DNA of 9,349 nucleotides from Candidatus Solincola jinzensis. GTDB taxonomy: Bacteria; Actinomycetota; Geothermincolia; Geothermincolales; RBG-13-55-18. The stretch covers positions 1-9,349 of the forward strand of contig JACVJG010000078.1 of assembly GCA_015711875.1 (NCBI GenBank), in the 5' to 3' direction. Shown one piece after another: positions 1-6,508 of the stretch; position 1 is the stretch's first letter, and each line of letters begins with the position of its first letter. Both the position numbers and the translations under genes were made by a program. A model generated the notes under the pieces. The model saw only the letters and a list, made by a program, of their open reading frames with translations. It did not search any database and was not told where the DNA came from.

Positions 1-1
1 A

Positions 2-79
2 AATCAGCATAATATGAAAGCGGCCTTGGGGCAAATGCGCCTCGCCATTGAGGGAGCGATCGCGAGGTTGGTGTTTTGA
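2..79 (+). CDS. Possible 3' end of an upstream gene
   Basis: Reading from base 2 gives 25 open codons before a TGA at 77-79, and this is the only forward frame open from the left edge (the other two stop within 15 bases). The residues include MKAALGQMRLAIEGAIARLVF-type alternation of hydrophobic and charged positions, consistent with an amphipathic C-terminal helix (about residues 5-25). No family is recognisable from so short a piece. A chance open frame of this length is quite possible in GC-rich DNA, so confidence is low. Confidence 0.28.
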   Translation, partial: NQHNMKAALGQMRLAIEGAIARLVF

Positions 80-129
80 CCTTGCCCGATTCGCCGACAG
101 CGGAAATATCGCCCAAGTATTGCCATATA

Positions 130-142
130 GGAAGTGACTTCC
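130..142. promoter_or_regulatory. 13-base palindrome, possible operator
   Basis: GGAAGT and ACTTCC form perfect half-sites around a single central G. This is the usual shape of a small dimeric regulator site, but it lies about 510 bases before the next convincing start and no promoter elements are visible beside it. Chance is a reasonable explanation. Confidence 0.18.
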
Positions 143-578
143 AAGGCGTCGTGGCGTCCCTCTTAATGCATGCCTGCGGACACGGTGGGCGGGACCCGCT
201 ATGAAGGAAATGGGGCGGCGAACGCTCGAAGAGGTCGCGCTCATGAAGGGTTCAGCCATGATCCCCCGCGCTGCGCCGACATGGCAGCGGGGAAAGGGCA
301 CGCGCATCAAACCCGCCCGGTGAAAGCTGCCTCGCTAGTGTGAATAACCCTCTCAGCCGGACAAGAGGTGATCGCGAAGGCGTGAAGGAACAGAGACGCG
401 CGTGCGGGGAGGCTGCGCGGGGGATGGAACAAACGGATAAAGAGCATGAGATGGTGCCGGCAGAGCACGGCATGATGAAGATATGAAGCCGTCACCGGCA
501 GCAGTTGTTGTCATGGAGGCCGGCCTTAGCCCGGGAGTAGCTGACGCAGGCGAGCCCTTTCCAGCATGGGATCTGGGA

Positions 579-608
579 TCCCCGCGGCCGTTTCACGTTC
601 CGCGGGGA
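579..608 (+). repeat. 9-base perfect inverted repeat in 5' leader
   Basis: TCCCCGCGG (579-587) pairs exactly with CCGCGGGGA (600-608) around a 12-base loop. It lies 48 bases before the chosen start at 656, so a transcript from upstream would carry a very stable GC-rich hairpin in its leader. There is no T-run after it, so it is not a standard intrinsic terminator. An upstream in-frame ATG at 566 would place the hairpin inside coding sequence, which is another reason to prefer the later start. Confidence 0.5.
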
Positions 609-643
609 ATAATGATGTTGTCGGAAAGAGGGAGATGGTTAAC

Positions 644-650
644 GAGGAGG
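644..650 (+). promoter_or_regulatory. Ribosome-binding site fixing the start at 656
   Basis: GAGGAGG lies five bases before the ATG at 656. No comparable site precedes the in-frame ATG at 566. A second in-frame ATG at 635 has a weaker purine stretch (GGAAAGAGGGAG) in front of it, but residues coded before 656 have no family-like sequence. Confidence 0.7.
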
Positions 651-655
651 TTGGG

Positions 656-2026
656 ATGTTCATAGAGACGGTGAGATCTCCCGGACTGGCTCACCTTTCC
701 TATATCCTGGGAGATGCCGGAAGGGCAGCGGTTATCGACCCACGGCGCGATTACCATGCTTACCTGGAGATAGCCGCGCGAGAGGGTTGCCGCATAACCC
801 ACATCATAGAGACTCACCGCATCGAGGATTATGTGGTAGGGTCAACGGGCCTGGCGGAGGCCACCGGCGCCGAGGTGTATCACGGGGCTCAGACCCCATT
901 TGCCTATGGCAATGGCCTGTCCGGAGGTGAGGAGTTCGCTTTAGGCGCCCTGCGTTTGAAAGTCCTGCATACCCCGGGGCACAGCATCGACAGCATATCC
1001 CTGGCGCTCTACGATAGCGCATACAGCCGCCAGGAGGCGGTGGCCGTGTTCACGGGCGACACGCTCTTCGTAGGAGAGGTGGGAAGGACCGATTTCGTGC
1101 CCGGTCGGGAGGAGGAGATGGCGGACCTCCTTTATGAGAGCATCCACGGCAAACTGCTGCCTCTAGGTGATGGGGTCATGGTGCTTCCCGGGCACGGACA
1201 GGGTTCCATCTGTGGAGGCGATATCGCATCACGCGAGTTCTCCACCCTCGGCTACGAGAAAAAGCACAGCCCCGCCATCGCCGGACTTGACCGCGAGGGC
1301 TTCGTAGCCCGCAAGACGGGGGAACGACATTTTATGCCCGCTTATTTCCGGAGGGTTCATTCCCTTAACCAGGAGGGACCCCCTCCCCTTCGTGCATTGC
1401 CTTCACCGCTGCCGCTTGAACCGGAGGGATTCGAGGAGCTGGCCGCGAAAGGAACGGTGCTCGACGTTCGCAGCAAGGAGGCCTTCGCGGGGACGCATCT
1501 CCCCGGCAGCCTCTTCATACCCCTGGATAAGGTTTCCGCCTATGCCGCTTGGTATATAGATGCGGATAAGCCAGTATGCCTGGTGGTGAACTCGGCAGAG
1601 GAAGTGGAAGAGGCGGTCAGGCGATTGCTGCGGCTGGGCATCGACGATATACACGCTTTTCTCGCCGGGGGTATGCTTAAGTGGGAGGTGAGCGGGCGCC
1701 CTTATGGCAGGATGGCGGCGGTTCATGCCTCGGAACTGGTGGGGATGCTGGAGGCGAGGAAAGAATTCCTGCTCCTGGACGTGCGCACTCCCAGGGAATT
1801 CGAGTCCGGCCACCTTCCCACCGCGCTCAACATCCATATGGGCGAGCTTCCAGAGCGCTTGCGAGAGATCCCTAAAGACGTAAGAGTGGTCACTTTCTGC
1901 GGCAGCGGGGAACGCGCCGCCATTGCCGCCTCAGTGTTGCGCATGCACGGCTACGAGGACGTGGACGCATGCTTCGGGTCCATGGCCGCCTGCTCGGTCC
2001 TGGGCTGCCCCTTAGAGGTCGGCTAG
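656..2026 (+). CDS. MBL-fold / double-rhodanese protein, persulfide dioxygenase-like
   Basis: 456 residues. Likely a cytoplasmic sulfane-sulfur enzyme: ETHE1-type proteins oxidise glutathione or other low-molecular-weight persulfides to sulfite, and rhodanese domains carry persulfide sulfur. An MBL fold spans about 1-245. The usual HxHxDH motif reads H54-R-I-E-D58-Y59, so the second and fourth histidines are lost. H109 (TPGH), D135 (TGDTLF), H180 (LPGHG) and the GRTDF motif (R144) are kept. In ETHE1 the single iron is held by the first His of HxHxDH, the TPGH His and the GD Asp, and all three have counterparts here (H54, H109, D135). A first rhodanese domain (about 257-352) has no Cys at the active-site loop (VNSAEE, 312-317). 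The second (about 355-456) has the loop C415-GSGER, so it is probably active. Domain order matches known MBL-rhodanese fusions. No sulfur-metabolism neighbour is visible. A non-dioxygenase role is possible given the altered motif. Confidence 0.85.
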   Translation: MFIETVRSPGLAHLSYILGDAGRAAVIDPRRDYHAYLEIAAREGCRITHIIETHRIEDYVVGSTGLAEATGAEVYHGAQTPFAYGNGLSGGEEFALGALRLKVLHTPGHSIDSISLALYDSAYSRQEAVAVFTGDTLFVGEVGRTDFVPGREEEMADLLYESIHGKLLPLGDGVMVLPGHGQGSICGGDIASREFSTLGYEKKHSPAIAGLDREGFVARKTGERHFMPAYFRRVHSLNQEGPPPLRALPSPLPLEPEGFEELAAKGTVLDVRSKEAFAGTHLPGSLFIPLDKVSAYAAWYIDADKPVCLVVNSAEEVEEAVRRLLRLGIDDIHAFLAGGMLKWEVSGRPYGRMAAVHASELVGMLEARKEFLLLDVRTPREFESGHLPTALNIHMGELPERLREIPKDVRVVTFCGSGERAAIAASVLRMHGYEDVDACFGSMAACSVLGCPLEVG

Positions 2027-2371
2027 AAGAAGAGCGAACAAGAGGCGAGGGCTACGCGCTTTCCTGACGACAACGTCTTCCTGACGCATCGCTCTTAAGG
2101 AGCTTGAGATATACCGCAAGCACGCGGCCGAATAAGATGATGACCGACCCGGCGTTCTCGTCCGCTGGCAAAGATGTCGCACCGACCCTTATTAAATGCG
2201 ATGAGGCCTCCTGTCTGTGGGGGAGGGTGATGCAGAAAACCGTCCTCGTGTCGTCAGCGCGGTGGCCCCGGGAGGTCCTCGCTCCGCTTCAGGCCATCGG
2301 CGCAAGTGCCGACGTTCCCATTGGAGGATCGAAAAGCGGCGACACCGCTGTCGAGAAGAAAGAGTCCCAAA
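2027..2371. other. Intergenic region, no gene recognised
   Basis: 345 bases. AAGAGCGA (2030-2037), just after the stop codon, is exactly complementary to TCGCTCTT (2089-2096), enclosing a 51-base loop. That loop contains two copies of TTCCTGACG (2061-2069 and 2078-2086). A short hairpin, AGCGG/CCGCT (2335-2349, 5-base loop), lies 22 bases before the next start. Open frames crossing this region have no ribosome-binding site and no protein-like pattern. No clear promoter was found. Confidence 0.45.
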
Positions 2372-2761
2372 ATGGGAGTGGTGGTGGATTTCGGCTCAGG
2401 CCTGGACTCCATGCTGGACGAGTTGCAGGAGACCTATGATGGGAGGATCCTCTCCCCTCAGGGAAAGATCGTAAGGATCATGCCCGAGGCGATCAAGAGG
2501 CACGAGGATGAGACATGGGTCTTTCACGGCCACGTATACGTGACCACTATGATGGGGGAGGAGATATACGAGGCGAGGTTGGAAACAGTACCTGTTCTCG
2601 GATATCCCGTGCCCGAGGAGAAATGGCGGGAAGCCCTGCAGGCACTGGAAAGCCTGACCGCTGAGGTCGAGGAGAAGATCACGCAACGGGGCTTTATAAT
2701 CCGCCGCGGGCGCTACGTTTTCCGGGGCGATGAGCCAGCCGCTGCAGAACCCCGCACCTGA
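2372..2761 (+). CDS. Conserved-looking hypothetical protein, 129 residues
   Basis: I do not recognise this family. The start at 2372 was chosen because the upstream continuation (to ATG 2306) looks non-coding and a purine-rich stretch (GAGAAGAAAGAG, 2353-2364) lies seven bases before 2372; that site is only moderate. The protein is soluble, with no signal peptide or membrane segment. Residues 1-25 are rich in hydrophobic and acidic positions, 28-75 look like mixed beta structure (KIVRIMPEA, WVFHGHVYVTTMMGEE, ARLETVPVLGYPV), 82-107 form a probable charged helix (PEEKWREALQALESLTAEVEEK), and 108-118 look like a last strand (FIIRRGRYVFR). The tail is Ala/Pro-rich. There is no cysteine. It shares orientation with the MBL-rhodanese gene, but the 345-base gap argues against tight co-transcription. 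The patterned hydrophobicity supports a real gene. Confidence 0.65.
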   Translation: MGVVVDFGSGLDSMLDELQETYDGRILSPQGKIVRIMPEAIKRHEDETWVFHGHVYVTTMMGEEIYEARLETVPVLGYPVPEEKWREALQALESLTAEVEEKITQRGFIIRRGRYVFRGDEPAAAEPRT

Positions 2762-3178
2762 AAAGCTTTCGCTCGTGAGGAGACAGGGATTCCGGAAGGC
2801 GTCCATGTTCATGGACGCTGATAATGCGGCGTAGATCCGGGCAGCGTTGGCAGCATGCGTTTCCGAAATCTTATAGCGATGGATGGGTTGGCATGTCCAC
2901 CTATGTAAACTATTGGTGCCATAAAGGAAATATGGCAATATCAGCTATCGAGGTCATAACGCGTTTTTGTCTGTTTCAAGTCCCGTGCCTGCAAAAGAGC
3001 ATTTAAAAGAAAAGCATATATAAAGGAAAAAAGAAGCTTGTTAATGAAAATACTTTATCGGGATGGGCAATGGCAGTGCGGGAATAGTGATAGTGGGCAC
3101 TCGACGATGCCGCGTCTCTCGGGTGCACGCGAGCGCGAGACGAGCTGATGACATCAGGCGAAGAGAAGGGGGTGGGCC
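2762..3178 (+). other. Long leader with AT-rich segment before the secreted-protein gene
   Basis: 417 bases with no gene. By hand count 2901-3060 has 55 G/C of 160, and 3001-3060 only 13 of 60, against roughly 60% in the neighbouring genes. The AT-rich part contains TATATAAA (3017-3024) and probably holds the promoter, although I could not pair it with a convincing -35 box. Closer to the start are two small hairpins: CGTCTC/GAGACG (3113-3118 with 3137-3142) and CTGAT/ATCAG (3145-3149 with 3153-3157). A purine-rich ribosome-binding site (AAGAGAAGGGGG, 3161-3172) precedes the ATG at 3179. No known riboswitch class was recognised. Confidence 0.5.
2799..2818 (+). terminator. Hairpin downstream of the 129-residue gene
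   Basis: GCGTCCAT (2799-2806) pairs perfectly with ATGGACGC (2811-2818) around a GTTC loop, 37 bases after the stop codon at 2761. The stem is strong, but no T-run follows, so it may be a Rho-independent-like terminator of the T-poor kind or an mRNA 3' end structure. Confidence 0.45.
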
Positions 3179-5185
3179 ATGAGCTATCGCATGCTGAGAA
3201 GTGTAGAAACCGCACTTTTTGCCTTGCTGTTTTTCTGCGCCCTGTCGGGGGCGCCGGCCAGGGCAGGATCCGCCGTGGCTGCGACAGGTGGATACGACTG
3301 GACCGACATGAGGGGGCCGGGCAATGGGGATGCCTACGGCCTCTGCTATGCGACGGAGCGGCAGGAGCTGTACCGCGCCACCAACCGTGGGGTGTGGGTT
3401 TTCAAGCCCTCTGACGCCTCCTGGTCAGAGCTCGGGGGGGCGGTCGGAACCTTCGAGGTAGAGTCCCTTGCCTGGAGCGGCTCTGTCCTGTACGCGGGGA
3501 CCGACAGCCACGGGGTATGGCGCTACGACCCCGCCACCGGCAACTGGACCGACACCGGCGGCGGGGTCAGCGGCTACACTGTATTCTCACTGGCATGGGA
3601 CGGATACGGGTTGTATGCGGGAACTGCCGCTGACGGAGTATGGCGTTACAACCCGGCGGCTCTTTCCTGGGTCGATACCGGCGGCGGGGTGAGCGAACTC
3701 TCTATATTCGCATTGGCGTGGGAAGGTACAAAGCTATACGCTGGAAGCGGGGGTCACGGGGTATGGTTGTACGATGCAGGGAGCGGAAACTGGACGAGCA
3801 CCGGCGGCAGCGTGGCAAGCTATACCGTCAATGCCCTGGCCTGGAACGGGTCCAGGCTTTATGCCGGCACCACCAGCAGGGGGATGTGGATTTATGACCC
3901 AGCCGCGGGCTCCTGGGGCGACGCGGGCGGGATAAGCATGCTCACTTGCATGTCCCTGGCATCGGCGGGATCGCAGCTTTTCGTGGGGACGGTGTTCTAC
4001 GGGGTCTGGCGTTATACCCCTGCCAACGGGGCGTGGGAGAACACAGGCGGGGGAATAAGCAGCAGCGTGGTGCTTTCCACCCTCTGGGACGGCGCCCACC
4101 TCTACGCCGGCACTGAGGCGCACGGCGTCTTCCGCTATGACGCGGCTGCGCTTTCGTGGGTCGACATCGGAGGGGTTTCCAGCTATACCGTATTTGCCCT
4201 GGCCCGGGACAGCGTCTACATGTATGCCGCCACGGACGGGCAGGGGGTATGGCGCTACGACCCCGCCACCGGCAACTGGGCAAATACCGGAGGTGGGCTT
4301 TCCACCTACAGCGTGTTCTCGCTCGCATGGAGCGGTGACTTCCTCTACGCCGGCACCGACGGTCACGGTGTGTGGAGATATAACCCCGCAACGGGCGATT
4401 GGATGGACACCGGCGGCGGGGTGAGCGGGTTCGTGATCTATTCCCTGGCCTGGAGCGGGACTCATCTCTACGCCGGCACCAACGGTCACGGTGTGTGGAG
4501 GTATGACCCTACCAACGGCAAATGGACGGACACCGGTGGCGATATCGGCATCCTGAGTACATACGCCCTGGCCGTTAGAGGCTCCTCTCTTTTTGCGGGC
4601 ACCAACGGTATCGGGGTGTGGCGCTACGATCTCGAGGGTGGCGAGTGGTTCTTTATGGGAGGAGATGTAGGGGGTTTCATCGTGCTCTCCCTGGCTTCGG
4701 ACGGCGATTCCCTCTATGCGGGCACCATCGATCACGGTGTATGGAGCTATGATGCGATTGAGGATAGATGGATAAACATGGGTGGCAGGCTTTCCGGGCA
4801 TTCCATAGGTGCGCTTACATGTACTGGCCTTGGCCTTTACGCTGGAACAGCGGGCCAGGGGGTATGGAGCTATGGCCCCAATGTATGGTACCTCGCGGAG
4901 GGCTGCACCCAGGGAGACTTCGAGACCTGGATCCTGGTGCAGAACCCCAATCCGGAGGCGGTGAAGGTGGATCTCACCTTCATGACCTCCTCCGGCCCCG
5001 TGCCGGGCCCCGAGAACTTCTCCATACCCGGCAACTCGCGCCACACCTTCCTGGCCAACGAGTACGTGACCGACTGGGACGTCTCCACCAGGGTGGTATC
5101 GGAGGGAGGAAACGTCATCTGCGAGCGAGCCGTCTACGGAGGGAACCGCACCTGGGCCCATGACTCCGCGGGTTTTATCCCCTGA
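3179..5185 (+). CDS. Secreted propeller-repeat protein with C-terminal WYLAEG module
   Basis: 668 residues. Residues 1-29 form a signal peptide: a basic start (MSYRMLRSVE), a hydrophobic core (LFALLFFCALSG) and an APARA-type cleavage site near 29. From residue 64 there are twelve repeats of 40-41 residues plus a partial thirteenth, each close to LYAGT-x3-GVWRYDP-x3-xW-x-DTGGG-x10-SLAW-x-G. They resemble Kelch/two-component-propeller blades (beta strands at LYAGT, GVWRYD and SLAW). Blade number suggests two six-bladed units or one large toroid; that is inference. Residues 570-668 form a separate domain beginning WYLAEGCTQGDFETW and containing VQNPNP, two cysteines (C576, C648), VSTRVV and ERAVYG, ending HDSAGFIP. 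I associate it with secreted proteins of deep-branching Actinomycetota; its function is unknown. No sorting motif or C-terminal anchor is present. An extracellular ligand-binding or adhesion role is likely. The next gene converges on this one. Confidence 0.85.
   Translation: MSYRMLRSVETALFALLFFCALSGAPARAGSAVAATGGYDWTDMRGPGNGDAYGLCYATERQELYRATNRGVWVFKPSDASWSELGGAVGTFEVESLAWSGSVLYAGTDSHGVWRYDPATGNWTDTGGGVSGYTVFSLAWDGYGLYAGTAADGVWRYNPAALSWVDTGGGVSELSIFALAWEGTKLYAGSGGHGVWLYDAGSGNWTSTGGSVASYTVNALAWNGSRLYAGTTSRGMWIYDPAAGSWGDAGGISMLTCMSLASAGSQLFVGTVFYGVWRYTPANGAWENTGGGISSSVVLSTLWDGAHLYAGTEAHGVFRYDAAALSWVDIGGVSSYTVFALARDSVYMYAATDGQGVWRYDPATGNWANTGGGLSTYSVFSLAWSGDFLYAGTDGHGVWRYNPATGDWMDTGGGVSGFVIYSLAWSGTHLYAGTNGHGVWRYDPTNGKWTDTGGDIGILSTYALAVRGSSLFAGTNGIGVWRYDLEGGEWFFMGGDVGGFIVLSLASDGDSLYAGTIDHGVWSYDAIEDRWINMGGRLSGHSIGALTCTGLGLYAGTAGQGVWSYGPNVWYLAEGCTQGDFETWILVQNPNPEAVKVDLTFMTSSGPVPGPENFSIPGNSRHTFLANEYVTDWDVSTRVVSEGGNVICERAVYGGNRTWAHDSAGFIP
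3368..4885 (+). repeat. Tandem blade repeats within the secreted protein (12 full, 1 partial)
   Basis: Repeat units begin at residues 64, 104, 145, 186, 227, 267, 308, 348, 389, 430, 471, 512 and (partial) 553, so the period is 40 or 41 residues (120 or 123 bases). Most DNA copies have diverged, but some stretches are still identical: 3512-3547 (repeat 2) and 4244-4279 (repeat 8) match over 36 bases although they are 732 bases apart, and repeats 9 and 10 share ACGGTCACGGTGTGTGGAG. This pattern suggests old tandem duplication with later local exchange between copies. Confidence 0.85.
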
Positions 5186-5194
5186 GGGGGCTTT

Positions 5195-5213
5195 CGTGTA
5201 AGTATGTTACACG
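5195..5213. terminator. Hairpin between convergent genes
   Basis: CGTGTAA (5195-5201) pairs perfectly with TTACACG (5207-5213) around a 5-base loop, ten bases after the stop at 5183-5185 and 141 bases beyond the end of the opposing SDR gene. The stop codon itself sits in the loop of a small CCCC/GGGG hairpin (5179-5189). A symmetric stem between converging genes could end transcription from both sides, but neither strand has a T-run after it. Confidence 0.45.
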
Positions 5214-5353
5214 GGGCGTAACGCTGCGAAGATAGTTATCTCAGGCCCCTACTCGTCATGCGCGTTAGGGGGACACATTACGCCGCCCTGGTTGCGTGCC
5301 TGGTTGCGGAGACCCGGCTTTTTCATCCACGCCTCGTGACCGGCGCATGGTTT

Positions 5354-6205
5354 TCAGCGTCGGATGCCGAACATCTTGTGCACGATCCCCTTCTTGAGGG
5401 CGAAGCGCATGGCGGCGTGGTATAGCTGAGGGGAGATGCGCCGCAGCAGGATGAGAGGCCCGTGGTGGATCCAGGGCACCACGATCACCGCGCGGTCGCG
5501 CTCCAATCCCCGCAGGGCGGCCTTGGCTACCACCTCCGGAGGCACGCCCTTGGTGCGGTAGTACTTCTCGATCTCGGGCTTGGCGCTACGGCCCGCCTTG
5601 TCGTAGAGGTAGACCCTGCCGTCGCGGATGATGTTGGTGTCGATGTCTCCTGGGCAGAGCAGACTCACCTTGATGTTGTGCTCGCTCAGCTCGATGCGCA
5701 GCGTCTCGCCCATGCCCACCACCGCGTACTTGCTGGCGTTGTAGGCGGTCATTCCGGGCATGGCCACCAGGCCCGCGTCGCTGGCCGTGAGCAGGATGGA
5801 GCCTCCCCCGCGCTCGATCATCCCGGGCACGAAGTAATGCATCATGTACACCGCTCCCCAGAGGTTGATGCCCAGCACCCATTCCCAGTCATCAAGGGTC
5901 ATCTCGGTGTACCAGCCGCCCTGACCGACCCCGGCGTTGCTGCACAGGATGTCCACGCGCCCCCAGTCGGAAAAGAAAGAATCCGCGAAACGCTCCACCT
6001 CCTCCCGCCGGGAGTGGTCCACGCGATAGGCGCCGGCTTTCGCCCCCTTCTCCTTCAACTCTCCGAGAACGCCGTCGATGCGCTCCTGAACGATGTCGGT
6101 GATGACCACCGCACAGCCAGCTTCCGCCAGGGCGAGCGCGAGCGCCCTGCCGATGCCTGAGCCCGCTCCGGTAACTATAGCCGTCTTGCCGTTGAAGAAA
6201 CCCAT
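5354..6205 (-). CDS. Short-chain dehydrogenase/reductase (SDR) family oxidoreductase
   Basis: 283 residues, NAD(P)-dependent oxidoreductase of the classical SDR family, Rossmann fold, probably cytoplasmic or peripheral to the membrane. The start (CAT at 6203-6205 on this strand's complement) was chosen because GGGAGGTG lies six bases upstream; an ATG 51 bases earlier lacks such a site. Visible motifs: cofactor loop TGAGSGIG (12-19), D37 after the second strand (favours NAD(H)), D63, CSNAG (88-92), and the catalytic set N114, S142, Y155, K159 in YNASK. CPGDIDT (184-190) is the usual PG segment. Residues 240-283 are a hydrophobic and basic extension (IHHGPLILLRRISPQ and onward) that classical short SDRs lack and that may shape a lipid pocket or touch the membrane. 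Substrate unknown. The 303-base gap to the next leftward gene upstream suggests its own promoter. Confidence 0.9.
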   Translation of the reverse strand: MGFFNGKTAIVTGAGSGIGRALALALAEAGCAVVITDIVQERIDGVLGELKEKGAKAGAYRVDHSRREEVERFADSFFSDWGRVDILCSNAGVGQGGWYTEMTLDDWEWVLGINLWGAVYMMHYFVPGMIERGGGSILLTASDAGLVAMPGMTAYNASKYAVVGMGETLRIELSEHNIKVSLLCPGDIDTNIIRDGRVYLYDKAGRSAKPEIEKYYRTKGVPPEVVAKAALRGLERDRAVIVVPWIHHGPLILLRRISPQLYHAAMRFALKKGIVHKMFGIRR

Positions 6206-6508
6206 GCCGCGCACCTCCCGCTCACTCGCCGTGGTGTCCTGGAAACGGCTCCTCACCGTGAAATGTTGGCAACGTCAACTCCGGTCACGTTCGCAAGCCG
6301 TCATCGCTTTGACCGCAGACCCCTCAATGATCAGCCCAGGACGCCTCCATCGCCCCAGCCGCCCTTGTTAGAAAAGGATCCGAAAGATAGATTATCAGAA
6401 GAATGGCGAAAAAAGCGCGGGAGACATCCTGGCATCGAATGGATTAAGGCGGCGATAATCACGCGAAGGCGTGTGGCATGGATCCGACGCATCCCTTGTG
6501 TCCAGGCT
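6206..6508 (-). other. Intergenic region upstream of the first SDR
   Basis: 303 bases between the membrane-protein stop and the SDR start. It holds the small hairpin at 6460-6473, an AT-richer patch at about 6365-6420, and an imperfect palindrome GTTGGCAACGTCAAC (6265-6279; outer half-sites GTTGxC and GxCAAC), centred about 67 bases before the SDR start, where an operator could sit. No well-spaced -35/-10 pair was found on the leftward strand. Open frames on the other strand show no protein-like pattern. Confidence 0.4.
6460..6473 (-). terminator. Small GC-rich hairpin after the membrane-protein gene
   Basis: CACGC (6460-6464) and GCGTG (6469-6473) form a 5-base stem with a 4-base loop, 36 bases past the leftward stop codon at 6509-6511. 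Short, without a T-run; a weak terminator candidate. Confidence 0.28.

Larger units (their letters stand above)
80..655. other. Non-coding region upstream of the MBL-rhodanese gene
   Basis: About 580 bases with no convincing gene. It holds several symmetric elements: a 13-base palindrome at 130-142, a hairpin at 264-292 (CCCC and GCTGC pairing with GCAGC and GGGG across a 2-base bulge, loop 275-283), and a perfect 9-base inverted repeat at 579-608. Frame 1 is open from 262 to 486 with possible starts at 340, 382 and 424, but none has a clear ribosome-binding site and the peptide resembles nothing I know. No tRNA or riboswitch could be recognised. Confidence 0.5.

Noticed and set aside
300..345. 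Fragments resembling parts of a cobalamin riboswitch (GGTGAAAG, then CTGCC and CTAGTGTGA)
   Set aside because: The conserved core and the B12-box are not present in order, and the downstream gene is not a known target.
262..486. Open frame on the + strand with possible starts at 340, 382 and 424
   Set aside because: No ribosome-binding site fits any start, the peptide has no recognisable pattern, and the opposite strand is equally open, as is common by chance in GC-rich DNA.
566..655. Upstream in-frame start giving 30 more residues to the MBL-rhodanese protein
   Set aside because: No ribosome-binding site, non-family-like residues, and the region contains a 9-base inverted repeat better explained as leader.
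2104..2439. Open frame of about 111 codons before and overlapping the 129-residue gene
   Set aside because: It overlaps the better-supported frame, has no ribosome-binding site and shows no protein-like hydrophobic pattern.
2973..2983. GTTTCAAGTCC occurs both here and at 8380-8390, each upstream of a gene
   Set aside because: An 11-base match between two places is expected several times by chance in a window this size, and only the second copy has a -10-like box at the right distance.
3734..5161. Very long open frame antisense to the propeller gene
   Set aside because: The sense strand has a signal peptide and clear repeats; the antisense frame stays open because the same repeat is read backwards in periodic GC-rich DNA.
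5462..6160. Long + strand open frame opposite the first SDR
   Set aside because: The opposite strand encodes all classical SDR motifs; this is the mirror reading.
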